From: Rathayibacter sp. VKM Ac-2856
GTDB taxonomy: Bacteria; Actinomycetota; Actinomycetes; Actinomycetales; Microbacteriaceae
Direction of reading: 5' to 3'
Length of the DNA stretch: 64,000 nucleotides
Assembly: GCF_013205055.1 (NCBI RefSeq)
Contig: NZ_JABMLF010000001.1
Location: forward strand, 558,001 to 622,000
Made by a program: the position numbers and the translations under genes. The stretch's first letter is position 1; each line of letters opens with the position of its first letter. Under the pieces are notes generated by a model. That model saw only the letters and a list, made by a program, of their open reading frames with translations. It was not told the DNA's origin and ran no database searches. Shown one piece after another: positions 1 to 8,543 of this stretch.

Positions 1-16
1 CGGCGAGGGTGGGCGC

Positions 17-511
17 ATGATCGCTCCTCTCCTCCTCCGCCCGGGCGTGTTCCTGGTGCTCGCCCTGCTCGCGCCGATGCTCTGGACACCGCCGGTCCAC
101 GGCTTCTCCGTCGTCGCGCCGTGGCGTGCACCGGCTCACCGCTACGCCGCGGGACATCGCGGGATCGACCTCGCCGCGGCACCCGGGTCGCCGGTCAGGG
201 CCGTCGCGGACGGGCGGGTGTCCTTCGCCGGTCGCGTCGTCGACCGCGGCGTCGTCAGCATCGCGCACGCCGACGGGCTGGTGTCGAGCGTCGAGCCGGT
301 CGAGCCTGCCGTCGCGGCGGGCCAGGAGGTGCGCGCCGGCGACGTCATCGGCACGGTGGGCGCGGGCGGGCACTGCGACGCAGCGTGCGTGCATCTCGGC
401 GCCCGTGAGGACGGCGAGTACGTGAATCCGATGCGGTTCCTCGGCGGGATCCCCCGGGCGGTGCTGCTGCCGATGGACGGAGTGACCGGGGTGGCCGGGG
501 CGGCCGCCGAC
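17..511 (+). CDS. M23 (LytM-like) peptidase domain protein, 3' end unclear
   Basis: Likely exported cell-wall peptidase-like protein. It starts at an ATG preceded by GAGGGTGG; the frame is open upstream to the window edge, so a longer form is possible. Residues 1-30 are a hydrophobic signal or anchor segment. Residues 45-150 look like a LytM domain: GHRGIDLA supplies the first metal His and Asp, and CVHLGAR stands where HxH is expected, so the first His of that pair is Cys, as I recall from related actinobacterial proteins. The domain ends near YVNPMRFLGG (about base 450). No stop follows: the frame stays open through the antisense of xerC to 1402. I end the entry at the xerC stop; a frameshift near the 3' end or a true long overlap are both possible. 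Confidence 0.55.
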
Positions 512-1501
512 TCAGGCGCGCGGGTGGGCGAGGCGGTAGGCCTCGCGGATCCGCTCGGTCGAGACGTGCGTGTAGATCTGGGTGGTGCCGAGGCTCGCGT
601 GGCCGAGCATCTCCTGCACCGCGCGGAGGTCCGCTCCCCCGTCGAGCAGGTGCGTCGCGGCGGTGTGGCGGAGCGTGTGCGGGCCGGAGGGGCCCGAGCC
701 CTGGCCGCCGTCGAGCAGCCGGGCGACCACCCCGTACACGGTGCGCGGGGTGAGGCGGGCGCCGCGGCGGCCGAGCAGGAGGGCGGGCGTGCTCGTGTCT
801 GCGTCGCTCGTCCCGGCCTCATCGGTCCCGTTCGCCTTCGTGCCGGCCAGCAGCTGTGGGCGGGCCTTCTCCAGATAGGCGGTGAGCGCCTCCTTCGCCG
901 GCACGCCGAAGGGCACGACGCGCTGCTTGCGCCCCTTGCCGGTGACGAGCACGGTGAGCCGGTCGAGGTCGAGGTCGCCGACGTCGATCGCGACCAGCTC
1001 CGAGACGCGGATGCCGGAGGCGTAGAGCAGCTCGATGATCGCCAGGTCGCGCAGCGCCACCGGGTCCTCGGTCGCCCCGCGCGCCTCGACCAGGTCGATC
1101 ACGTGCTCGGTCTGCGGCTGCGTGAGCACTCGCGGGAGCGGTCGCCCGCCCTTCAGCGTGCGCAGGCGGGCGGCGACGTCGATCGGCAGGCGCTCGGAGC
1201 GCTGCGCCCACGAGGAGAAGGAGCGGACGGCCGCGGTGCGCCGGGCGAGCGTCGCGCGGGCGACGCCGGTCTGCGACTCGTGCCAGAGCCAGTCGCGCAG
1301 CAGCTCGAGGTCGAGCTGCGCGAGCATCGGCCGCCCCTTCTTCGCGGCGAAGTCGATCAGCGTGGAGAGGTCGCCGCGGTAGCCGCGAGCCGTCGCGGGT
1401 GAGAGCGAGCGCTCGTCGAGGACGTAGCGGAGGAAGTCCTCGACGGCCGCCGCGAGCGGCTCGCCCCGCGCGGGCTGCGCTGTCTCGGGAGTCTCAGCCA
1501 T
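512..1501 (-). CDS. xerC: Tyrosine recombinase XerC
   Basis: Site-specific tyrosine recombinase that resolves chromosome dimers at dif together with XerD. The 329-residue protein has an N-terminal SAM-like core-binding domain (about 15-105) and a C-terminal catalytic domain. All catalytic residues are visible: Arg165 in GIRVSEL, Lys189 in TGKGRKQ, His275 and Arg278 in HTLRH, His301 in GHAS and nucleophile Tyr310 in YTH. A Gly/Thr/Asp-rich insert (about 220-237) is a little unusual but sits in a loop. The ATG start overlaps the end of the upstream phosphoesterase gene by 8 bp, so the two are probably cotranscribed. Its place beside dprA is the usual actinobacterial arrangement. Because it sits in conserved chromosomal context, it is unlikely to be a phage integrase. 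Confidence 0.93.
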   Translation of the reverse strand: MAETPETAQPARGEPLAAAVEDFLRYVLDERSLSPATARGYRGDLSTLIDFAAKKGRPMLAQLDLELLRDWLWHESQTGVARATLARRTAAVRSFSSWAQRSERLPIDVAARLRTLKGGRPLPRVLTQPQTEHVIDLVEARGATEDPVALRDLAIIELLYASGIRVSELVAIDVGDLDLDRLTVLVTGKGRKQRVVPFGVPAKEALTAYLEKARPQLLAGTKANGTDEAGTSDADTSTPALLLGRRGARLTPRTVYGVVARLLDGGQGSGPSGPHTLRHTAATHLLDGGADLRAVQEMLGHASLGTTQIYTHVSTERIREAYRLAHPRA

Positions 1502-2462
1502 CGGTCCCGGGCATCCGCGACCACAGGTCGATGCGGCCCTGCTCGTCCAGGCCCTCGAGCCTCTCGATCAGGTCTGTGCCGAAGCGGGTGGCGATCGGCG
1601 CGGTCGTACTGGGTACGAGCGACGTGACGACGGTCTCCGGATGCACGTGGACGAGCGAGAAGCTCTGCGCCCCGTCGATCCCGGCGAGCTCGCGCTCCGG
1701 CGCGCCGAGGTCCATCGTGTAGCTGGTCGCGCCGGCGACGAGGACGGGGACGCCGGCGAAGGTCGCGGACGTCGGATAGTGCAGGTGACCGCCGAGGATC
1801 GCGCGCACGTCGGTGCCGCGGACCACCTCCTCGAGCTCGGCCATCCCGCGGAGCTCCAGCACGGTCATCGCGCCGAGCGGCGTCGGCAGCGGCGGGTGGT
1901 GCAGCGCGAGGATCGTGCCGAGCGGGGCGGGCGTCGCGAGCTCGGCGGCCAGCGCCTCCAGCTGCTCGCCGGTCAGCGCTCCGTGGTGGTACCCCGGCAC
2001 CGCGCTGTCGAGCGCGATCAGGCGGAGTCCGGCGACGTCGACGACCTGGTCGATCGGGGCGCCGCCCGATGCGTCACCCGGCTCCTCGTCGAGCAGCGCG
2101 CGGCGGAACGCTCCGCGCTCGTCGTGGTTGCCCATCACCCAGACGATCGGGCAGTCGAACCGCGCCCCCACGGGGTCGAGCACGGACCGCACCCGCCGGT
2201 ATGCGTCCTCCTCACCGCGGTCGGCGACGTCCCCGGTCACCACGATCGCGTCGAGGCGCCCCCCGCGCTCGACGAGCCGCGCGACGGCCTGCTCGAGCCG
2301 CGAGACGGTGTTGACGCGGCCGTAGAGCGGCGCCCCCTCCGCGAGGAGGTGGGTGTCGCTGAGGTGCGCGATCACCCGGTCGGCGGCCCGGAAGTGCCCG
2401 AGCTGTGGATGCTCCGGGTGCGGATGCTCCGGCTGCGTCCTCGTCGTCGTCTCGTCACCCAT
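1494..2462 (-). CDS. Calcineurin-like metallophosphoesterase (CpdA/GpdQ type)
   Basis: Cytosolic binuclear metal phosphoesterase, probably acting on cyclic nucleotides or phosphodiesters; the substrate cannot be read from sequence. The motifs are in order: SDTH near the N terminus, TGDVADRG, GNHDE, the HHPP block and GGHLH. I chose the ATG at 2462 (MGDETTT), giving 322 residues; a longer in-frame version reaches 2582 but adds only Arg/Pro-rich sequence of antisense character. Residues 10-20 are a His/Pro/Glu-rich tail before the fold begins at HLSDTH. The gene lies between dprA (137 bp upstream) and xerC (8 bp overlap). Confidence 0.85.
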   Translation of the reverse strand: MGDETTTRTQPEHPHPEHPQLGHFRAADRVIAHLSDTHLLAEGAPLYGRVNTVSRLEQAVARLVERGGRLDAIVVTGDVADRGEEDAYRRVRSVLDPVGARFDCPIVWVMGNHDERGAFRRALLDEEPGDASGGAPIDQVVDVAGLRLIALDSAVPGYHHGALTGEQLEALAAELATPAPLGTILALHHPPLPTPLGAMTVLELRGMAELEEVVRGTDVRAILGGHLHYPTSATFAGVPVLVAGATSYTMDLGAPERELAGIDGAQSFSLVHVHPETVVTSLVPSTTAPIATRFGTDLIERLEGLDEQGRIDLWSRMPGTDG

Positions 2463-2598
2463 GCGGCTCCCCTCGCTGCTTGATCGACAGCGTAGGGCGC
2501 ACCGCCGACAGCGCCGCGGCGGCTCGGCGACCGGCGGCCCACCGCGAGGGCGGAGCACGCTCGGCGTCTCCCTCTCCGCCATCGGGAACCCCGCCTCC

Positions 2599-3915
2599 TC
2601 AGGGGGTGAGCCGCCACCGCCCCTCCGCGTCGCGGTGCACGAGACCGTTCGCGAGGCACGTCCCGAGCACGTCGAGCGTCTCGGTGACGGACAACCCGGA
2701 GCGCCGCGCGAGTACCTCCGTCTCCTGCCGCCCCTCCCCGCGGAGGACGTCGAGCATCCGGCGAACGGCCTCGGACACCACTGGCGGGGACGCGAGCGCC
2801 TCCGACATGCCGAGCAGTTCCACGACCTCCTCCGCGGAGGTCACGCACGTCGCGGCGTACTCCCGGAGGAGTCGGTGGCAGCCCGCCGAGGACGCGCTCG
2901 TCACCGGACCGGGCACGGCACCGAGAGGACGCCCGAGCGCCGCGGCATGCCCGGCGGTGTTCAGCGAGCCGGAGCGGGCACCCGCCTCCACGACGACCGT
3001 CGCCGCCGTCGACGCGGCGATCAGCCGGTTGCGCTGCAGGAAGCGCCAGCGCGTCGGCGTGGTGCCCGGCGGGACCTCCGTCACGACAGAGCAGCCGGGC
3101 GTGGCGATGACGCGGTGCAGGAGGTCGGTGTGCGCCGTCGGGTACAGCCGGTCCGAGCCGCCGGCCAGGAAGGCGACGGTGCGCCCGCCCGCACCGAGAG
3201 CGGCCTTGTGCGCGACGGCGTCGATGCCGAAGGCGGCGCCCGAGACGATGAGGACGCCGCGCTCGGCGGTGCCGGCGGCGAGGTCCGCGGCGACGTGCTC
3301 GCCGTAGCCGGTCGCCGCTCGGGCGCCCACGACGGCCAGCCGAAGCGGCGCGGCCAGGGCGAGCGGATCGCCGCGACTCCAGAGGACGAAGGGCGCGTGC
3401 TCCCCCAGATCGTTCACCGGCACGGGCCAGCCGTCACCGCCCGGCAGCAGCAGCCGCGCGTCGAGCCGGTGCGCGATCTCCAGGCGGCGACGCAGCAGAG
3501 CGCGGTCCACGCGCGGACGCCAGCGAGCGAGACCGGCGGCGAGGACCCTCGTCCCGTCCCGCGGGTCGGCGTCCTCGCTCCCGCTGTCGTCTCCGGATCC
3601 TCCAGGACAGCTCGACGGTCCGAGTTCTGCCGACGCGGCGTCCTCGGGAGACGTGCGATCGAGTGCGCGGGCCTCCGCGTCCGCCACCTCCGCGAGGATC
3701 GCTCCCGCCGAGGCCGTCCCGACCACCTGCGCCAGCGCGCCGCCGGCTCCCAGGCGCTCGATCAGCGTGCCCGCGACCGCGTCGCCCGGCTCCGCGAGCG
3801 AGGACCAGGCGGCGCGCGCGAGCGCCTCCACCGGATCCGACTCGCTGTCGTCCGGGAGGAGCTGCCGCACGAGTCTCGTCTCGGTCCGGTCGAAGAGCTC
3901 GGCGACGGCCGTCAC
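2599..3915 (-). CDS. dprA: DNA-processing protein DprA
   Basis: Binds incoming single-stranded DNA and loads RecA during transformation. The GTG start at 3915 overlaps the comM stop (GTGA), giving 438 residues. The Rossmann-like core shows GARAATGYGE, SGAAFGID, GGSDRLYP and the RNRLIAA motif; a C-terminal winged-helix domain follows (EVLARRSGLSVTETLDVLG). The N-terminal part, with an acidic insert around residues 85-125 (EDAASAELG, DDSGSEDADPRDG), is longer than in many homologues. Together with comM directly upstream this is a competence/DNA-processing pair. Longer upstream in-frame sequence is antisense to comM and was rejected. Confidence 0.92.
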   Translation of the reverse strand: MTAVAELFDRTETRLVRQLLPDDSESDPVEALARAAWSSLAEPGDAVAGTLIERLGAGGALAQVVGTASAGAILAEVADAEARALDRTSPEDAASAELGPSSCPGGSGDDSGSEDADPRDGTRVLAAGLARWRPRVDRALLRRRLEIAHRLDARLLLPGGDGWPVPVNDLGEHAPFVLWSRGDPLALAAPLRLAVVGARAATGYGEHVAADLAAGTAERGVLIVSGAAFGIDAVAHKAALGAGGRTVAFLAGGSDRLYPTAHTDLLHRVIATPGCSVVTEVPPGTTPTRWRFLQRNRLIAASTAATVVVEAGARSGSLNTAGHAAALGRPLGAVPGPVTSASSAGCHRLLREYAATCVTSAEEVVELLGMSEALASPPVVSEAVRRMLDVLRGEGRQETEVLARRSGLSVTETLDVLGTCLANGLVHRDAEGRWRLTP

Positions 3916-5447
3916 GACGCACCTCCCCGGAGGACCAGGGCCCGAGCGAGGTGCCCCGCGGTCGGGCGCTCGACCTCGTCGAGGTCGGCCAGGGTCCAGG
4001 CGAGGCGCAGCACGCGGTCGTAGCCGCGCATCGTCACGAGTCCGCGCTCCAGGGCTCGGTCCAGAGCGCTCGACTCCTCGGCCGTCGGACGCTGCGGGCT
4101 CGCACGGAGCCACGCGCCGGACACCTCCGCGTTCGTGGACCACGGGGTGCGCGCCAGTCGCGAGCGGGCGCGGGCGCGGGCGGCCACCACCAGCGCTCGA
4201 GCCTGTGCCGTCGAGAGCCCCGGCTCGTCGCGGCGGACGACGAGCTGCGCCGCTCCGATGCGCCGGACCGACAGCCGGATGTCGACGCGGTCGAGCAGCG
4301 GTCCGCTCAGTCGCGCCAGGTAGCGGCGCCGCACCGGCGGCGAGCACGTGCACACCTCACCCCGGATGCCGTGCCGCCCACAGGGGCACGGATTCGCCGC
4401 GAGGACGAGCTGCACCCGCGCCGGGAACTCCGCTACCGCGTTCGCGCGATGGATGCGGATCACCCCAGACTCGAGCGGCTGCCTCAGTGCGTCGAGGGCG
4501 ACGGCGGAGAACTCCGGCGCCTCGTCGAGGAACAGCACTCCCCTGGTGGCGCGCGCGACGGCTCCCGGCCGGATCCTGCCGCTCCCGCCGCCGACGATCG
4601 CTGCGGCGGAGGCGGAGTGGTGCGGGCTCTCGAACGGCGGGCGACGCACCAGTCTGCCGCCGGTGTCCTCGCCGACGAGCGAGCGCATGCACGTCGCCTC
4701 GAGCGCGGCCTCGTCGTCCAGATCGGGCAGGATCCCCGGCAGGCGCGAGGCGAGCATCGTCTTCCCCGCCCCGGGTGGACCGAGCAGGAACACGTGGTGG
4801 CCGCCGGCGGCTGCCGCGACCATCGCCGAGGCCGCCTCCTCGTTGCCGATCACGTCCGCGAAGTCGAGCTGCGACACCGGTACCCGCGCCGCAGGAGGCG
4901 GCGCCGAGCGCTCGGGCAGGACCGGCACCTCCCAGTCCGCGCCGTGCCAGACCGCCGCTGCGGCGAGGGAGGAGACGGCGATGACGTCCACTCCCTCGAC
5001 CAGCTCCGCCTCGAGCCGGTCGTCGATGGGCACCATCACTCGGCGCCGGCCGGCCCGGACCGCGGCGAGGACCGCCGGCAGCACGCCCGGCACCGAGCGC
5101 AGCCGTCCGTCGAGCCCGAGCTCGCCGATGTGCACGACCGCGGCGACGGACTCCCGGTTCACCTCCCCCAGCGCCGCCAGCGCCGCGAGCCCGATCGCCA
5201 GATCGAACGCGGACCCGTGCTTGGGCATCGCCGCCGGCGACAGGTTCACCGTCATCTTGTACTCCGCGATCCCGCTGCCCGAGTTGATCGCCGCGGACCG
5301 CACCCGCTCCTTCGCCTGCGACAGCGCCGCATCCGGCAACCCGATGATCACCATGCCCGGATGACCGTCCGCCGAATGCGCCTCCACCCCCACCAAAGCC
5401 CCGGTGAAGCCGACCAGACCGACCGCGGACGTCCGACCCAGCCCCAT
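3912..5447 (-). CDS. comM: ComM/YifB-family Mg chelatase-like AAA+ ATPase (intact copy)
   Basis: AAA+ helicase-like protein that helps extend recombination during natural transformation. The 511-residue product starts MGLGRTSAVG. It has the N-terminal ChlI domain, Walker A GPPGAGKT at 223-230, Walker B GVLFLDEA at 303-310, a Cys cluster (NPCPCG, CTCSPP) and the C-terminal Mg_chelatase_C domain ending LARALVLRGGAS. Its ATG shares one base with the yraN stop (TGATG) and its stop overlaps dprA by 4 bp, so yraN-comM-dprA is one operon. The segment coding for residues 180-310 exists a second time at 14675-15069. This copy looks complete and functional. Confidence 0.94.
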   Translation of the reverse strand: MGLGRTSAVGLVGFTGALVGVEAHSADGHPGMVIIGLPDAALSQAKERVRSAAINSGSGIAEYKMTVNLSPAAMPKHGSAFDLAIGLAALAALGEVNRESVAAVVHIGELGLDGRLRSVPGVLPAVLAAVRAGRRRVMVPIDDRLEAELVEGVDVIAVSSLAAAAVWHGADWEVPVLPERSAPPPAARVPVSQLDFADVIGNEEAASAMVAAAAGGHHVFLLGPPGAGKTMLASRLPGILPDLDDEAALEATCMRSLVGEDTGGRLVRRPPFESPHHSASAAAIVGGGSGRIRPGAVARATRGVLFLDEAPEFSAVALDALRQPLESGVIRIHRANAVAEFPARVQLVLAANPCPCGRHGIRGEVCTCSPPVRRRYLARLSGPLLDRVDIRLSVRRIGAAQLVVRRDEPGLSTAQARALVVAARARARSRLARTPWSTNAEVSGAWLRASPQRPTAEESSALDRALERGLVTMRGYDRVLRLAWTLADLDEVERPTAGHLARALVLRGGAS

Positions 5448-5800
5448 CACGCCACCGCCCGCACATGACGCACCTGCGACGGCACCCCGTTCGGCGCCAC
5501 GATCGCGACCGCGTCGATCCGCAGATGCCACGAGCGCTCATCGTGCTCCCGCGCCCACGCATACGCCAGCCGCCGCAACCGCTGCGCCTTCACCCGCGTG
5601 ATCGCCTCGATCGGCAGCCCGAACCGCGTCGAGGACCGCGTCTTCACCTCCACCACCACCAGCGCCGCACCCTCACGCGCGACGATGTCCAACTCCCCCT
5701 CCCGCACCCGCCAATTGCGGTCCAGGATCTCGAAACCCCGCTCCCGCAGATGCGCCGCAGCAATCTCCTCGCCGCGCCGGCCCAACTCGTCCTTGTCCAT
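5447..5800 (-). CDS. YraN family (UPF0102) endonuclease-like protein
   Basis: Small protein of the UPF0102 family with a restriction-endonuclease-like fold, whose exact role is unsettled. The 117-residue product begins MDKDELGRRGEE, and an SD-like GGGAGG lies just upstream. Conserved signature: GRRGEEIAAAHL, then GELDIVA, then VVVEVKTR, the D-E-K pattern of this nuclease fold. The ATG at 5800 is preferred over a longer in-frame start at 5938, because the extra sequence belongs to the junction with the prophage remnant. It is the first gene of the yraN-comM-dprA run and lies right next to the prophage breakpoint, so its original promoter may have been displaced. Confidence 0.9.
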   Translation of the reverse strand: MDKDELGRRGEEIAAAHLRERGFEILDRNWRVREGELDIVAREGAALVVVEVKTRSSTRFGLPIEAITRVKAQRLRRLAYAWAREHDERSWHLRIDAVAIVAPNGVPSQVRHVRAVA

Positions 5801-5929
5801 GCAGAACCTCCCGGGACAGACCCTGACGAACCGCGCGCAGTGCAGGGCACAGCGGGGCAACTTCGGGGGAGACGATTGCCAAGCTGGGCATTGTGGAGGA
5901 GCGTCCTCGTCGCGCCTGCGTATTCGTGT

Positions 5930-6428
5930 CGAGCGCACCGCTCCTGAAGCTCAGCGCCAGAGCGTTCCGGTTCGCCGGGATGGCCACCACGCTCACTTCG
6001 AGCAGCTCGTTGTCCTTGAGCACAGGCACGTCGTTCTCGAACTCCATGGTGTGAGGGATGAATCCTTCGGAGACGGTGCGCAGCGTGCCGGCCTTGACCT
6101 GGCGGTAGATGAGGTCAGCCTTCGGGTTGATCTCGGCCGTGTCGAACTGGGCAGTCAGCAGTGACTTGCCGCTCTGGTCGAGCTGGATGTCGACGGCGGT
6201 GCCGAGGATGTTCTCAGGCTCAGACGGGTCGTGCCCCCAGAGAACGACGGGGTTGTTCTTGTAGTGAGCGACGTCCCAGGGCTTCTGGTCGACCTTCTCG
6301 CCGTAGCGGTCCACTGAGTCGTCGCTGAACACGAAAGTGACTGTCCGCTTCTCGGCGTCCACGGACTTGAGGTTGATGTTGAACAGCTTGTTGATCTTCT
6401 TGTTCAGTTGAGTCTTCATGTCTGCCAC
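5930..6428 (-). pseudogene. Prohead protease (HK97/U35 family), 3' truncated
   Basis: Phage capsid-maturation serine protease. The first 165 or so residues fit the family: the N-terminal beta region (TVTFVFSDDSVDRYGEKVD), a central PVVLWGHDP stretch with the catalytic-type His, TVSEGF carrying the nucleophile-type Ser, and LLEVSVVAIPAN near the end. After about residue 168 the sequence stops resembling a protease and the frame runs on through the yraN promoter region out of frame with yraN until 5673. So the gene was cut at the edge of the element. Start may be GTG 6428 or ATG 6419. The major capsid gene that normally follows is missing. Confidence 0.75.
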
Positions 6429-6448
6429 TACTTATAAGGAAGTGGCAG
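6422..6448. promoter_or_regulatory. Perfect 8-bp dyad at the prohead protease start
   Basis: Arms CTGCCACT (6422-6429) and AGTGGCAG (6441-6448) are perfect inverted repeats around an A+T-rich 11-nt spacer. They cover the protease start codon region (GTG 6428, ATG 6419) and end 14 bp from the stop of the preceding gene. It could be an operator or an mRNA hairpin hiding the ribosome site. Function is inferred only from symmetry and position. Confidence 0.35.
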
Positions 6449-6462
6449 TGTGATTGCAATAG

Positions 6463-7137
6463 CTACGTCGCTGTAGCGTCCGGCTCACCCTGGGGAGCAA
6501 GCTGCCCGTTCGCCCCAAGGGCCATCTTCCGTGCACGAGATCGCCGTAAGACCCGATGAGTAGACACGTCTTTCGCCCATTGTCGCCCGAGGCTGTCCTT
6601 GAACTGCGCACCCATCATGAATGCGCCATATGGGTGAGGCAAAATCACTTCATCAGTCTCACCAGGTGCCAGGTCTTTGAGCTCAACGAAGCCGTGGGTC
6701 GGTTTAAGGTGGCGGAATTGCCGAAGGAGCTGCCACATCCCGAATCTGCTGACTGCACCTATCCTGACGGCGTCTCTGAGTTGGGCTTTCAAAACAGCCA
6801 TATGTGCTGCCTGGACTCGTCTTGCTTCGACGACGTCCGCTGATTCAGCGTTGAACATCACGCTTACCGAAGTGACCGGCAGCTGAGAGTTGTTTCGAAC
6901 ACGGATGATCCGGTCCGCCCACGGTTCATTCGTCACGAAGTTGTATTCGACTCCTATCAGGGACGCCTGCGCTTCGAGCTGCCGGCGTCGGTCGTGGCGG
7001 AACGTTTGAACGGCCACGACGACCGCAGCAAAGGTGAGGAGGCCCGTAACCCAGTCAGCAGTCGACCCCCAGTCCCACTGCCGCATGTCTGACGTACCAG
7101 TCAGCCACTCGGAGAACCCGCCCCAGATCTCGTCCAT
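6463..7137 (-). CDS. Single-pass membrane protein D (ADW-motif family), unknown function
   Basis: A 224-residue protein I do not recognise by name. Layout: short N-terminal stretch with three Trp, motif STADWVTGLLT at about 26-36, a hydrophobic span to about 46 (FAAVVVAVQTF), then a basic cluster (RHDRRR) that predicts a cytoplasmic C terminus. The remaining domain looks like a beta sandwich, with IIRVRNNSQLPVTSVSVMF as its clearest strand pair. The start is ATG 7137 behind GGTGAG. It is intact, in contrast to the phage genes on either side, and shares its architecture with the products at 7938-8534, 13014-13568 and 13773-14600. It could be a prophage-borne cargo protein, for example for superinfection exclusion; that is conjecture. 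Confidence 0.7.
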   Translation of the reverse strand: MDEIWGGFSEWLTGTSDMRQWDWGSTADWVTGLLTFAAVVVAVQTFRHDRRRQLEAQASLIGVEYNFVTNEPWADRIIRVRNNSQLPVTSVSVMFNAESADVVEARRVQAAHMAVLKAQLRDAVRIGAVSRFGMWQLLRQFRHLKPTHGFVELKDLAPGETDEVILPHPYGAFMMGAQFKDSLGRQWAKDVSTHRVLRRSRARKMALGANGQLAPQGEPDATAT

Positions 7138-7155
7138 GCGCTCACCGTAGTGGAA

Positions 7156-7877
7156 CTAGACGACCCTCCATGCCCCTTGGAACGCCTGGAGCCTGACGGC
7201 CGAGCCGGATGGGAGCGAGTACGTGTTGGCCGTCGTGACGTTGCCGATCAGCTCGGTCCCGTTGGCCTTCAAGGTGGCGGCAGCGGCGTTGACGTTGACG
7301 AACTGGTAGATGCGGCCCTGACAGGTGGAGAGGGCATGGAGCGTCCGCGTGGCAGTGGTGCTGAGCTCGAGGGCGTAGTGCGTGGCGTCGAGGGTGGTGG
7401 CAGCGTTCCGCTGCGCCACAGGCGAAGCGAGAGCGCCAGTCAGGACGGTGAGCGGCAGGGTGGCGGTCCCGGTGAAGGTCGGAGATGCGAGGGGCGTCGC
7501 TGACGAGGTGGTGTACGGACTAGCCAGAGTTCCGAATCCAGTCATTGTCGTGTTGACACCAGCAGCAATTCTTCCGGTGACATCTGAGATAAAGCTATCC
7601 GGGTACGCAGACACGTTCTGAATGCGCAGAATAGTGCCACCGTTAGCTGTGGAGATTGCCCGTAGCTCTTGAAGGTTCCAGTGAAGTCGGACGCAACAAC
7701 GCATTTGACGCTCATTGCAATCGCTCGAACTGCTGCTGAAGGCCCCGCACTAGAGCTCGGAGGTACTACCAGGCGAGCGAATTGGAATCCGGTCACCTGA
7801 GACGGTGCAGAGATCGAACCCCGGAGCCGGAAAGCACCCGCTGTATTCTTAGTTGGTAGTCCGTCGGGTAGTGCCAT
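7156..7877 (-). pseudogene. Tail-fibre/receptor-binding-like protein, frameshifted
   Basis: Two overlapping frames make one sensible protein. Frame 1 starts MALPDGLPTKNTAGAF at 7877 and is good to about DFTGTF. Frame 2 takes over near base 7667 (QELRAISTANGGTI) and ends at WRVV. The second part has the fibre-like motif LASPTFTGTATLP and a terminal domain with YQFVNVNAAAATLKANG and LPSGSAVRLQAFQGAW, typical of short phage fibre or appendage proteins. One missing base in an ACCTTCAAGAG context would explain the break. The start is not backed by a good ribosome site. Its place between head genes and the protease is odd for a fibre, so the order here may be rearranged. Confidence 0.6.
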
Positions 7878-7937
7878 GTAATAGTGATCTTGTTTATATA
7901 GATCCTCATGTGCGGCACAAGGACTGATATGACAACC

Positions 7938-8534
7938 CTAGACCCGACGTCCATTGAACCAACCGCTGCCCCGCCGCAAGCGGCCGTTGAAGCCTCTCTT
8001 CCAAGAGTTTCCAGACGAGTCCGAGAAGTAGAGGTTTGCACTGAATTTTGCGTCCAATGGCATATGTATCCACAAGCGGTGTTCCAGTCCGGACTCAATC
8101 GGAGCGAACTTGATCAAGTTAACGGATGAACGCTCTAAGCTGTAGCTATCCGTACTAAGGTCGATCGACGACTCGTCGACTTCAACTTCATGTGAGGAAA
8201 ACGTAAGATTATCTCTGCGGCCCGGGTTTCCTACTACAACACGAAGTACAACCTTCTCCATGGTGCGGCCGGTGAAGTTTCCTACAAGGAGAGTAAAGAT
8301 CTTCTGGCTATTATTATAGCTTGTCCTAGGCTCCCAAGGATGCTTAGGCAAGAGCTTCATGGCACTGACGAACCTAGTCGCCTCTGACTGGAGGTTCGAA
8401 CGTCTAATGTACAGGAAATTGACGACTCCACCAACAAACGCTAGACCGGCGGTAATACCCGCGACCCAGTCCCCCATGTTCCCAAGTTCAAGTGTCCCGA
8501 GCAGTTTGCCCAAGCCACTCAGATATTCGTCCAT
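7938..8534 (-). CDS. Single-pass membrane protein C (ADW-motif family), unknown function
   Basis: A 198-residue protein of unknown function. After an amphipathic start (MDEYLSGLGKLLG) comes GNMGDWVAGIT and a hydrophobic span (AGLAFVGGVVNFLYI, about 30-45), then basic IRRS, so the bulk should face the cytoplasm. The rest is probably beta-rich, with IFTLLVGNFTGRTMEKVVL in the place of the Asn/Gly strand seen in its relatives. The gene is clearly more A+T-rich than its neighbours, which points to a separate origin. It follows the minor head gene by 9 bp. No internal stop or frameshift is seen. Confidence 0.68.
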   Translation of the reverse strand: MDEYLSGLGKLLGTLELGNMGDWVAGITAGLAFVGGVVNFLYIRRSNLQSEATRFVSAMKLLPKHPWEPRTSYNNSQKIFTLLVGNFTGRTMEKVVLRVVVGNPGRRDNLTFSSHEVEVDESSIDLSTDSYSLERSSVNLIKFAPIESGLEHRLWIHMPLDAKFSANLYFSDSSGNSWKRGFNGRLRRGSGWFNGRRV

Positions 8535-8543
8535 GCGGGAAAC

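Noticed and set aside
512-1501. XerC as integrase of the nearby prophage
   Set aside because: It lies in conserved chromosomal context beside dprA and is XerC-like; the prophage segment has no integrase of its own.
7793-8098. A 101-residue frame across the fibre-like and membrane protein C genes
   Set aside because: Overlaps two better supported genes in another frame; no family resemblance.
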